64,000 bases of DNA, from positions 1-64,000 of the forward strand of contig CALIBQ010000022.1 in NCBI GenBank assembly GCA_938049385.1, in the 5' to 3' direction. The first letter of the stretch is position 1. Each line of letters opens with the position of its first letter. A model generated the notes under the pieces. That model ran no database searches, had not been told where the DNA came from, and saw only the letters and a program-made list of their open reading frames with translations. This document shows positions 11,563 through 19,359 of the stretch, piece by piece. The DNA comes from an uncultured Anaerolineae bacterium (GTDB lineage: Bacteria > Chloroflexota > Anaerolineae > JACIWP01). Both the position numbers and the translations under genes were made by a program.

Positions 11563-12525
11563 CTATAGCGCCGGCTCGGCCAGGCGCTGGAGCTTTTCCA
11601 GGGTCTCGCGCCAGCGCAGTTTGGACAGGCCCAATTTGTGCCGCAGGGCGGTCTCATCCATGCCGGCCTGGTAGTCCCGCAGGGCGGCGGTCCAGCGCAT
11701 CATCTCGAAAGAGATGCCGCCGTCAATGCCGGCCAGGTCGGCCAGGTGGTTGAGCACATATTCCAAGTTGCGGGCCGTGCATTCGAAGAGGTGCTCCGCC
11801 GGCTGGTACTGGGCGCGGTACTCGCGCAGCAACGGCACAATCTCCGGCGGCAGTTTCATGGTGCGCTCCTTGTACTTCTGCCGCACCTGCGGATAGCGAA
11901 TGCGCAGTATCGGTCCATCGGGGTGGGTGATGTCAATGTCCGCCAGATGGATGTTCATGCACTCGGTCTTCTTGATGCCGGTCTGAAGCAGGAGCTCGAA
12001 GAGGAGCCAGGGGCGCCAGTCCGGCTTCTCGCCCTGCGCGAGCCCTCGGGCGGCTTCCCGCACCTGGGCAATCTGCCCTTCCGAGAGGACGCGCGGCAGG
12101 GGGGTATAGGCCGGCTGATGCGCTAACGGTGCCGCCGGGTCGCGGCCGAGCACACCTTCCTCGTACAGCCAGCCGAAGAAGACCTTGAGGGTGGTAAGCC
12201 GGCGGGCGTAGGACTTGGGCTTGCAGGGCCGGCCGCGGTCGCGCACCAGGTAGGTCAGAAATGCCTGCAGGTCGCGCGTGCCGATGTCGCCAATGGGACG
12301 GTCAGGCGGGATGAATTCGCACAGGATGCGCAGGTCGGCGCGAAAGGCGGTGATGGTGTTGCGCGTGAAGCCCTTGAGCGGCATGGCGTTTTCAAAGGCG
12401 CGGATAGCCTCAGACAGCGGGGAGCGTGCCGTGACCGCCGGCGGCGCCGGTGTCTCCTCCGCCGGCGGCCCTGCCGGCAGTTTCTCAATTTCCGGAAACA
12501 GCGGAAGCTGTTCGACCGAATTCAT
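11563..12525 (-). CDS. Xer/tyrosine-recombinase-fold protein with degenerate catalytic residues
   Basis: SAM-like N-terminal core-binding region and ...LLFELLLQTGIKKTECMNIHLADIDI...KYKERTMKLPPEI...SFEMMRWTAALRDYQAGMDETALRHKLGLSKLRW. Confidence 0.75.
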   Translation of the reverse strand: MNSVEQLPLFPEIEKLPAGPPAEETPAPPAVTARSPLSEAIRAFENAMPLKGFTRNTITAFRADLRILCEFIPPDRPIGDIGTRDLQAFLTYLVRDRGRPCKPKSYARRLTTLKVFFGWLYEEGVLGRDPAAPLAHQPAYTPLPRVLSEGQIAQVREAARGLAQGEKPDWRPWLLFELLLQTGIKKTECMNIHLADIDITHPDGPILRIRYPQVRQKYKERTMKLPPEIVPLLREYRAQYQPAEHLFECTARNLEYVLNHLADLAGIDGGISFEMMRWTAALRDYQAGMDETALRHKLGLSKLRWRETLEKLQRLAEPAL

Positions 12526-12690
12526 TGTAGGCTCCTGGGGCTAAACAAGCGCGTTGCGAAAGAAGCTGTGCCCCATGCCGAACTCGAAATTAAAGTCAGA
12601 TGGCGGTGAAGATCCAACTTGTCCTCCTGTTAATTCGAGCATATTATAGAAGCCAGCGCGCGTGGTGTCAAAGGCCGACGAGGTTCGGAG

Positions 12691-13191
12691 ATGGACACGG
12701 TACCTTCCGATATCTGCATCCGCCCGGCGCGTATGGAGGACGCCGGCGATCTGGCCAGCCTCTGCTTCCCCGAAGAGGACGCCGGCCGGGTGCGCGACTA
12801 CCTGGCCTTCTGCCTGCATCATCCCCATATCACTCGCCTGGTGGCGGAAGCGTACGGCCAGGTGGTGGGCAATATCGAACTGGTGCGGTGGGGCGATGTG
12901 GGGGAGATTGGCGGGCTGTGTGTGGCTGAGGCTTTTCGCCGGCGCGGCGTCGCCCGCCAGCTCCTCCGAGCGGTGGTAGAACTGGCGCGCCGGCAGGACA
13001 TCCGCCGGCTCGAACTCTATGTCTCCGCCGACCTGCCCTGGCTCATCGCCTTTTATCAGCGCATGGGCTTTGAGGGGGCTGAAAAAGCCTGGCTCCCCCT
13101 GACCACAGGCGGCGCTGAGGTGGTGCGCCTGCACATGGGGATGTCTCCACCATGTGGCTCGGGGGAGCCGGACGGGATATGGGTGGGATGA
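12691..13191 (+). CDS. GNAT-family N-acetyltransferase
   Basis: IRPARMEDAGDLASLCF...GDVGEIGGLCVAEAFRRRGVARQLLRAVVELARRQDIRRLELYVS...FYQRMGFEGAEK. Confidence 0.88.
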   Translation: MDTVPSDICIRPARMEDAGDLASLCFPEEDAGRVRDYLAFCLHHPHITRLVAEAYGQVVGNIELVRWGDVGEIGGLCVAEAFRRRGVARQLLRAVVELARRQDIRRLELYVSADLPWLIAFYQRMGFEGAEKAWLPLTTGGAEVVRLHMGMSPPCGSGEPDGIWVG

Positions 13192-13335
13192 GGTGGACCT
13201 GCCGCGGTGCTGGCCGGGCAGGGGGACCTTCCATCCCGAGCGGGGGGCAGTGAGGCAGGATGAAACCCCGCTACTGGATTTTATTGTAGCGCAGGAGGTC
13301 GGGAGAGTATATGGGACTTAGGTACCAGGGCATTG

Positions 13336-14610
13336 TTAGGGGCTGTGGAGCCGGCGGGCCGCGATGACCCCGATGCCGTGCTCCGTCAGGGCGCGTGCCG
13401 TGGCATTCAGCGCATCGTGCTTGTCCAGGTAATTGCGCAGGAGCGCCGGCATTAACCCCTGCTCCTCGATATCCCGGCGGGACAGGAAGTAGTCCAGGAT
13501 ATCGGAGGGGTGCTCGCGCGTCCGCTCCACGTCGGGATCGGCACCCTCATGCTTGGCAGAGATATTGGGCACCTTTTGGGCCAGTTCCACCAGCTCGTCG
13601 CGCCGCAGATACGGCTGGCGCACGATATGGCGGAAGGCCTCAGTGATGTGGTGCTCGAAGCGCACGAAGTCCTCGAAGCCCAACAGCCGGCGGAGTTCGG
13701 CCGTGATCTCGATGGTCTCATTGTTCACCGAGTTGGACCAGTTGAAGCCCACCAGGGCGGTGGAGCCGTCCGGCCGGGCGAAGAGATGGGCGGCCAGCAG
13801 GGTCCACAGGGCGGAATAGGGATTATCATTGCCGAGGAACACGGAAATCTTGAACTCGATATCAATGCCCAGCTTGTGGAGCATGTAGCCCAGGAAGACG
13901 GTGCCGGCGTTGGTGTTCAGCACCTGCTTGACACCGTAGCGGGTGTAGTAGTACAGGTATTCGTCCACCCATTTCAGCGCGTAGTCGTTGGGTTCCCCGA
14001 CGCCGCCGAAATAACCGGTGATGGTGTCCGGCCCACCCAGATGGATGTTGGAGCCGTCGGTGCCCTTGGTGTCCAGGGTTTCCACGTAGCTGGCGCCGAT
14101 GATCTGCATGGCGGCGGACACGGCCAGGATTTCTCCCTCGCCGGCCTCTTCCTGTTCCTTCATTTTGCGCACCCGGATATAGCGGCCAGGCATCAGCTCC
14201 CCCCGGTCAATGGCCTGCTGGGCTTCAGCGATGAGCCAAGGGAAGTACTGGAGGGCGCTGATCTCCAGCGTGACGGCGCGGCGCTCGTCGAAGGTCATCT
14301 CGTCGGCTTTCGGCCCGAGGATGCGCCGGCGGTATGCGGATAGGGAAATGAAGGCGCCGGCGTCGCGCTCCCTCTCCAGCCATTCCAGGTCGCGCAGGTA
14401 CGGCGAGTCCATCTCCCGCAGACGAGCCAGAATGTTGGGAAGCTGGCGCGCTTCCTCCGCCTTACGGTTGATTTCCTCCGGCGTGCCGTAGCGCGCCACC
14501 ACGTCGAAAAAGGCCCGTAAGGCCCGGTTATCGCCGGTCAGCACGGCGTTGATGCGCTCCAACTGCGCCGGCGAGATGCGCAGGCGCTCGCCCCAATCGG
14601 TGCCTTTCAT
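13336..14610 (-). CDS. Conserved-looking cytosolic protein of unknown function
   Basis: ORF with start MKGTDWGERLRISPAQLERINAV at 14610, preceded by AGGAGG; family not recognised. Confidence 0.7.
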   Translation of the reverse strand: MKGTDWGERLRISPAQLERINAVLTGDNRALRAFFDVVARYGTPEEINRKAEEARQLPNILARLREMDSPYLRDLEWLERERDAGAFISLSAYRRRILGPKADEMTFDERRAVTLEISALQYFPWLIAEAQQAIDRGELMPGRYIRVRKMKEQEEAGEGEILAVSAAMQIIGASYVETLDTKGTDGSNIHLGGPDTITGYFGGVGEPNDYALKWVDEYLYYYTRYGVKQVLNTNAGTVFLGYMLHKLGIDIEFKISVFLGNDNPYSALWTLLAAHLFARPDGSTALVGFNWSNSVNNETIEITAELRRLLGFEDFVRFEHHITEAFRHIVRQPYLRRDELVELAQKVPNISAKHEGADPDVERTREHPSDILDYFLSRRDIEEQGLMPALLRNYLDKHDALNATARALTEHGIGVIAARRLHSP

Positions 14611-14677
14611 TGCATTTCCTCCTGTCCCTTCCCTCTCCATTGAGCCGCACGACCCTGTGTTTGTGAAGGTCATCTCT

Positions 14678-14705
14678 ATCATAGCATGAATGGGGAGGTT
14701 GTCAA
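14678..14705 (-). promoter_or_regulatory. Sigma70-type promoter for the 14610 gene
   Basis: Minus strand TTGACA-16 nt-TATGAT. Confidence 0.65.
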
Positions 14706-14780
14706 TTCGCCGGCCGCCCGGTTTGGGGTATAATGGGCTGGCGAACCCTGTTCGGGATATGGTGGAAAGGAGGCCTGCCC

Positions 14781-15221
14781 ATGAAAACCTTGTGGTGGGT
14801 ACTGCTGGCGCTGGTGGTGCTGGCCCTGCTGGCCGGCTGTGCGGCCGGCTACAAGACCGTGCCGGCGGACGAGGCGCAGGCCTTTGCCGCCAAGGTCGAG
14901 CCGATCACTGTCGGACTGCTGACGGCGTTGAGCAACCATGACGAGGCCGGCTATCTGCGCGACATGGACGATACCATGCGCTCGCTCAGCAGTGGGGACA
15001 AGTTTGAACAGGTGTATCAGGCCATCATCGGGAAGATCGGCCGCTATCAATCCCATCAGCTCGATCGGGTCCTGGATAAGGACAAGTTCCGCATCGTCAT
15101 CTATAAGGCCCAGTTCGAGAAGGATGCCAATGTGGTGGTGCGGGTGGTCTTCGATATGACGACAGACCCCCTCAAGGTGGCCGGCCTGTGGTTTGATTCT
15201 CCCGTCCTGCGCCGCAAGTAG
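14781..15221 (+). CDS. Small lipoprotein, DUF3887-like
   Basis: MKTLWWVLLALVVLALLAGCAAG lipobox; AGGAGG RBS upstream of 14781. Confidence 0.75.
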   Translation: MKTLWWVLLALVVLALLAGCAAGYKTVPADEAQAFAAKVEPITVGLLTALSNHDEAGYLRDMDDTMRSLSSGDKFEQVYQAIIGKIGRYQSHQLDRVLDKDKFRIVIYKAQFEKDANVVVRVVFDMTTDPLKVAGLWFDSPVLRRK

Positions 15222-15248
15222 CGGCCTATTTTTCAGGAGCGTGCGAAC

Positions 15249-15617
15249 ATGCTTGTGTTGGGCAATATCCTGTGGATTTTGACGGGCGGCTTTCTCATTG
15301 CGTTGTGGTATGCCATCGGCGGATTGGTGCTCTGTCTGACCATCGTGGGCATCCCGTTCGGCGTGCAGTTGTTCAAGCTGGCATGGCTTTCCCTCTTCCC
15401 TTTCGGCAGGACGGTGCTGACCACCGGCTTCGCCTCCGGCTGTCTGGGCGTGACCATGAACGTGCTGTGGATCCTTATCGGTGGGATTGAGCTGGTCATT
15501 ACCCACCTGATCCTGGCTCTCATACTGGCCATCACCATCATCGGACTGCCCTTCGCCCGCCAGCATGTCAAGATGGCGCGGCTGGCGCTGATGCCGTTCG
15601 GGAGCATCATTGTCTAA
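15249..15617 (+). CDS. YccF-domain membrane protein
   Basis: NILWILTGGFLIALWYAIGGLVLCLTIVGIPFGVQLFKLAWLSLFPFG...duplicated YccF-like motif. Confidence 0.85.
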   Translation: MLVLGNILWILTGGFLIALWYAIGGLVLCLTIVGIPFGVQLFKLAWLSLFPFGRTVLTTGFASGCLGVTMNVLWILIGGIELVITHLILALILAITIIGLPFARQHVKMARLALMPFGSIIV

Positions 15618-15675
15618 TCCGCAAAGAGTCTTGCCAAGAGGGTGCGCAAGAGCTGTGCTCATTGCGCACTTTCGC

Positions 15676-15720
15676 CTGGTGCTGAAGCACCGGGAGCCGG
15701 CGGCTGGAAGCCGCCGGCAA
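15676..15720. repeat. Palindrome cluster related to the dispersed Chloroflexota-like repeat family
   Basis: Two adjacent hairpins: GGTGC-TGAA-GCACC and GCCGGCGGCT-GGA-AGCCGCCGGC. Confidence 0.55.
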
Positions 15721-15743
15721 ACTTTGATAGACGGGCTAAGTAT

Positions 15744-15783
15744 AAAAAAGCGGCCTCCTGCTGTAAAAGTACGGGAGACCGCT
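15744..15783 (-). terminator. Intrinsic terminator for the 15804 gene
   Basis: Minus strand AGCGGTCTCC-N15-GGAGGCCGCT followed by TTTTT. Confidence 0.75.
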
Positions 15784-15803
15784 TCGCGCTTCGCAAAGTT
15801 CGG

Positions 15804-16619
15804 TCAGGCCGCCAGGCCGGCTTCCTTCAGCCGGCGTTCCCCCGCCGGCGTCAGCGCCCAGACCCCGCGCTGTGGGCTTTCCAGCTCTCCCTGATCCACC
15901 AGGTTGCGCCGCTCCCAATGCACATATTTCACGTATTTCGGCTCCTCGACCGTGCCTTTGGTGCCGCGCAGGTAGGTGCCCTGATGCTCATCGGGTAAGG
16001 TCATCAGTGCCGGGACCCTTTCGATGACGTCGCCGGCCTTGGCCTGGCCCCCGAGCTGGTGGAGCGCCAACAGGATAGCCAGTTGATAGCGCTGGCCTAT
16101 GGACAGGTCGCTCAAGCCGTCCACCGGTTTGCCGGCGGCCGGCGCGGGAGCCTCGGCCTTCGGGACTTCCGGCGCCGGCGCGGGTTCGCGTGTAGGGGCC
16201 GGCGCGGGTGCTGGTGGTTCAGGTGTCGGCGCGAGTGTGGGGGCCGGCGCTGGAGCAGTCGCGGCCGCCGGCTTCGGCACAGCGGGTTTGGGGGTGGATG
16301 GCGCGGCGGCCGGCGCGGGCGCGGCCGGCCGCAGGGCAGGGACAAGCTCGCGCTTACGCGCCCAGTAGATCACCCCTGCCGGGGTTTCCCGACGGTGGAA
16401 AAGCTGAGGATTGGCGGTGACCGCCGCTTCCAGCGCGGCGCGCACGCGCTCCTCGTCGGGATCGAGACCCCGTTCCACGAAATAGCTCACCAGCTCCGCC
16501 TGTTCGAACTCAATGATCGCGTCCAGGGCGAAGCTGAAACCGCGTAGCGCGAACAGGTTCAAGAGCCAGCCGGCCAATCGCTGTTCGGCTTCGGTGCCTT
16601 GTATCATACTTGCTTCCAT
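15804..16619 (-). CDS. Protein with Ala/Pro-rich linker and C-terminal winged-helix (Mrr-N-like) domain
   Basis: C-terminal LSIGQRYQLAILLALHQLGGQAKAGDVIERVPALMTLPDEHQGTYLRGTKG...HWERRNLVDQGELESPQRGVWALTPAGERRL. Confidence 0.65.
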   Translation of the reverse strand: MEASMIQGTEAEQRLAGWLLNLFALRGFSFALDAIIEFEQAELVSYFVERGLDPDEERVRAALEAAVTANPQLFHRRETPAGVIYWARKRELVPALRPAAPAPAAAPSTPKPAVPKPAAATAPAPAPTLAPTPEPPAPAPAPTREPAPAPEVPKAEAPAPAAGKPVDGLSDLSIGQRYQLAILLALHQLGGQAKAGDVIERVPALMTLPDEHQGTYLRGTKGTVEEPKYVKYVHWERRNLVDQGELESPQRGVWALTPAGERRLKEAGLAA

Positions 16620-16670
16620 GGCATCCCCTCGCAGTGGGATATGGGTATCGAATCGGACAATCGGCCCCAT

Positions 16671-16699
16671 ATCATACCATGAAAGAGGCGGCGCGTCAA
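16671..16699 (-). promoter_or_regulatory. Sigma70-type promoter for the 15804..16619 gene
   Basis: Minus strand TTGACG-17 nt-TATGAT. Confidence 0.65.
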
Positions 16700-16776
16700 T
16701 CAAACGCAGTACTTGCGCCCAATTGCGCTTTCTCTCCCGGGAAATTGCCAGGGCTTTTCAATGCTATAACATTCTG

Positions 16777-16880
16777 GGCGGCTGGAAGTCGTAGCAACGA
16801 TGGCGAAGCCTACCTGTGTGGGCTTGTCAGTCGGCGCAGGCCGACTTTGTAGCCGTTGGTGCAGTTTCAACTGCCTTTTG
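16777..16880. repeat. Dispersed repeat copy (inverted relative to 53553..53639)
   Basis: Reverse complement ggcagttgaaactg...ggcctgcgccgact...aggtaggcttcgcc...cgacttccagccgcc shares ordered modules with 53553..53639. Confidence 0.6.
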
Positions 16881-16919
16881 TTAGAATATTGAAAAGTCCC
16901 GGGAAATTGCGCCGGATAA

Positions 16920-16948
16920 TTGACCGGGGCTATTCCGTATGCTACAAT
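16920..16948 (+). promoter_or_regulatory. Sigma70-type promoter for the HEAT-repeat gene
   Basis: TTGACC-17 nt-TACAAT, followed by perfect palindrome AGTAGCGCGCTACT at 16956-16969. Confidence 0.65.
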
Positions 16949-16985
16949 ATATACGAGTAGCGCGCTACTGCATAGAAAGGGGTAA

Positions 16986-18071
16986 ATGAGGAACGGACAA
17001 ATGAGTGATGCGTTTGAACAGGTATTGCTCCGCTTGCGACAGGGCGAGCGGCATCTGCGGAAGGCCGACATCCGCGCGTTGTCGGACCTGAACCGCCAGC
17101 AAATGCGGGAGTTTCGGCGGGTCTGGGCGGAACTGCCGGCGGATACCCGCCTGAACACCATCAACACCCTGGCGCAGATTGCCCAGGACAGCTTCGAGTA
17201 CTGCTTCGACCGCATCTTTCGCGAGGCCCTCAGTGATCCGGTCCCGCAGATTCGGCGTAAAGCGGTGGAGGGCCTGTGGGAATGCGAGGAGGAATCACTG
17301 GCCAGCACCTTCCTACATATGTTGCGGGAGGACCCGGATATCTCCGTGCGCAGCGCGGTGGCCGTCGGTCTGGGACGCTTCGTCTATTTGGCGGAGTTTG
17401 AGGAAATCGAACCATCGCTGGCCGCGGCGATTGAGTCCGCTCTGCTGACCATCATTCACAATCCGGAGGAACCGCTGGAACTGCGCCGGCGCGCTGTGGA
17501 ATCCATCGGCTTTTCCGGCAACCCGGAGATACAGGCCGTCATCCGCGATGCATATGAAGACGACCATCCCGATATGCGCATGAGCGCTGTCATCGCCATG
17601 GGGCGCAGCGCGGACCGCCGCTGGAGCAAGATCATCCTGCGGGAGCTGACGAGCGAGGACCGCATGATGCGCCACGAGGCGGTGCGCGCCGCCGGCGAAC
17701 TCGAACTGCAGGAGGCCACCGATCTGCTGGCCCGCATCCTTGACTATGAGGATGACTTGGATATCCGCCGCGACGCGGTGCTTGCCCTCGGCAAGGTGGG
17801 CGGCAAGGGTGCCAAGGCCATTTTGGAGCACATCATCGCCAGCGAGGACGAGGACCTGTTGGACGCGGCCCAAGATGCGATGGAAGAGCTGACCTTCGGC
17901 GCGCAGTTTCCGGAGATCAACGAGCTGTTGCGGTTGGTGGAAGAGGAAGAGCGGCGCGGCGCCGGCGGCGAGGACGAGTCCGACGAGTGGGAAGATTGGG
18001 ACTGGGAAGAGGATTGGGAGGAGGACGAGGACGACTTCCTCGATGACGAGGACGAATTCGATCGTTGGTGA
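16986..18071 (+). CDS. HEAT-repeat protein with very acidic C-terminal tail
   Basis: Repeated alpha-helical units (DPVPQIRRKAVEGLWECEEESLASTFLHMLREDPDISVRSAVAVGLGRF...); tail EDWDWEEDWEEDEDDFLDDEDEFDRW. Confidence 0.85.
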   Translation: MRNGQMSDAFEQVLLRLRQGERHLRKADIRALSDLNRQQMREFRRVWAELPADTRLNTINTLAQIAQDSFEYCFDRIFREALSDPVPQIRRKAVEGLWECEEESLASTFLHMLREDPDISVRSAVAVGLGRFVYLAEFEEIEPSLAAAIESALLTIIHNPEEPLELRRRAVESIGFSGNPEIQAVIRDAYEDDHPDMRMSAVIAMGRSADRRWSKIILRELTSEDRMMRHEAVRAAGELELQEATDLLARILDYEDDLDIRRDAVLALGKVGGKGAKAILEHIIASEDEDLLDAAQDAMEELTFGAQFPEINELLRLVEEEERRGAGGEDESDEWEDWDWEEDWEEDEDDFLDDEDEFDRW

Positions 18072-18238
18072 CCCTCGTGGGAATGAGGCTCGTTCAATCA
18101 ATTTCTAACATGAGGTAGCATTGGCCTATGGCAGAGGAACAGGAAAGGACCTCGTGTGTGGAACCGGCGGCAGGGCCTCTCATTTCTTCAGAGCCTGCTC
18201 ACACAGCAACTGGTACAACGCCGAAGGAGGAACCAGCT

Positions 18239-18841
18239 ATGCTTGCACGAGTGGGTAAACCAGCTCCAGATTTTGAAGCCAGCGCCTACTATCAGGGTGG
18301 TTTCAAGAACATCCGGCTCTCGGACTACAAAGGCCATTGGGTGGTTCTGTGCTTCTATCCGGGGGATTTCACCTTTGTTTGACCGACCGAACTGTCGGCA
18401 GTTGCCGCCAAGTATGAGGAATTGAAAGCCCTCGATGTCGAAGTTCTCGCTGTTAGTGTGGACAGCCGCTTCACCCACAAAATCTGGCAAGAGCAGGAAC
18501 TTTCGAAAATGGTGCCAGGTGGGGTGCCGTATCCTATGCTCTCCGACGCCGGCGGAAAAATCGGGCGCATCTATGGCGTATATGAAGAAGAAGCCGGCGT
18601 GGATATCCGGGGCCGCTTTATCATTGACCCCGATGGCATCATCCAGGCCATGGAGGTGCTGACGCCGGCAGTGGGCCGCAACGTGGCCGAGTTAATCCGA
18701 CAGATCAAAGCCTTCCAGCATGTCCGCGCCACCGGGGAGGTCATGCCCTCCGGCTGGCAGCCGGGCAAGCCAACCCTCAAGCCCAGCCCGGCGCTGGCCG
18801 GCAAGGTCTGGGAGGTTTGGAAACCTGATATGGCCTTCTGA
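18239..18841 (+). CDS. Selenocysteine-containing peroxiredoxin (AhpC/TSA family), UGA=Sec at 18380-18382
   Basis: GAAGGAGG RBS then [47 protein letters not shown]-[TGA][28 protein letters not shown]...; downstream half (ORF 18422..18841) is in the same frame; TGA replaces the peroxidatic Cys of the FTFVCPTE motif. Confidence 0.9.
18383..18420 (+). promoter_or_regulatory. Candidate bacterial SECIS element
   Basis: Hairpin CGGC(18396-18399)-AGTT-GCCG(18404-18407), lower pairing ACT/AGT; apical loop begins 18 nt after the TGA and contains GU. Confidence 0.55.
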
Positions 18842-18860
18842 TACACAGAAGCAAACAGGG

Positions 18861-18894
18861 GCGGGTTGCCGGCATACCGGCAACCCGCTCTTTT
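18861..18894 (+). terminator. Intrinsic terminator after the peroxiredoxin
   Basis: 12-bp stem GCGGGTTGCCGG-CATA-CCGGCAACCCGC then TCTTTT. Confidence 0.88.
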
Positions 18895-18957
18895 CACCGA
18901 CCTGCAAACCGTGCCGGATGGTCGTTATCAGCGCAAGCGCACAGGCGAGGGGTCAGG

Positions 18958-19320
18958 ATGAACCTGCACAAGAAGCGCCTCCTTCGCACTGCCCAATCCG
19001 AACAGTATGCCCTGTTCGACCTGGACCGTGTTGACGAGAACCTGAACCCGGTCAGCATCGGCAAACTGGACCTGCACTTCACCTCCGACGGCACTTACGG
19101 CACCTTACTGCTGTGGAAAGAGATTGTAGCGCCGCTGGACGACCGCCGGCGCGAAATGCTGATTGACTCGCTCCTGGCGGAGCTGAGCACCACGATGGGC
19201 ATCCATCCCGAATATGCGCTGGAGGTTTTCACACCTGAGCTGGCAGAATATGAGCTGTACAGCAATATGGAGGAGTCCGGGGAAGAGACCGCCGGCGAGA
19301 TGGCCGACGAACCCGACTGA
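18958..19320 (+). CDS. Small acidic hypothetical protein
   Basis: 120 aa ORF in operon-like spacing with the next gene; no family recognised. Confidence 0.6.
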   Translation: MNLHKKRLLRTAQSEQYALFDLDRVDENLNPVSIGKLDLHFTSDGTYGTLLLWKEIVAPLDDRRREMLIDSLLAELSTTMGIHPEYALEVFTPELAEYELYSNMEESGEETAGEMADEPD

Positions 19321-19359
19321 GACACCCCCATTTTTCCATCCCCGCAGGAGCCTATCATC

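Noticed and set aside
11563-12525. Integrase as evidence of a mobile element or genomic island
   Set aside because: Catalytic residues look degenerate, neighbours are housekeeping genes, and no att repeats, tRNA or cargo genes were seen.
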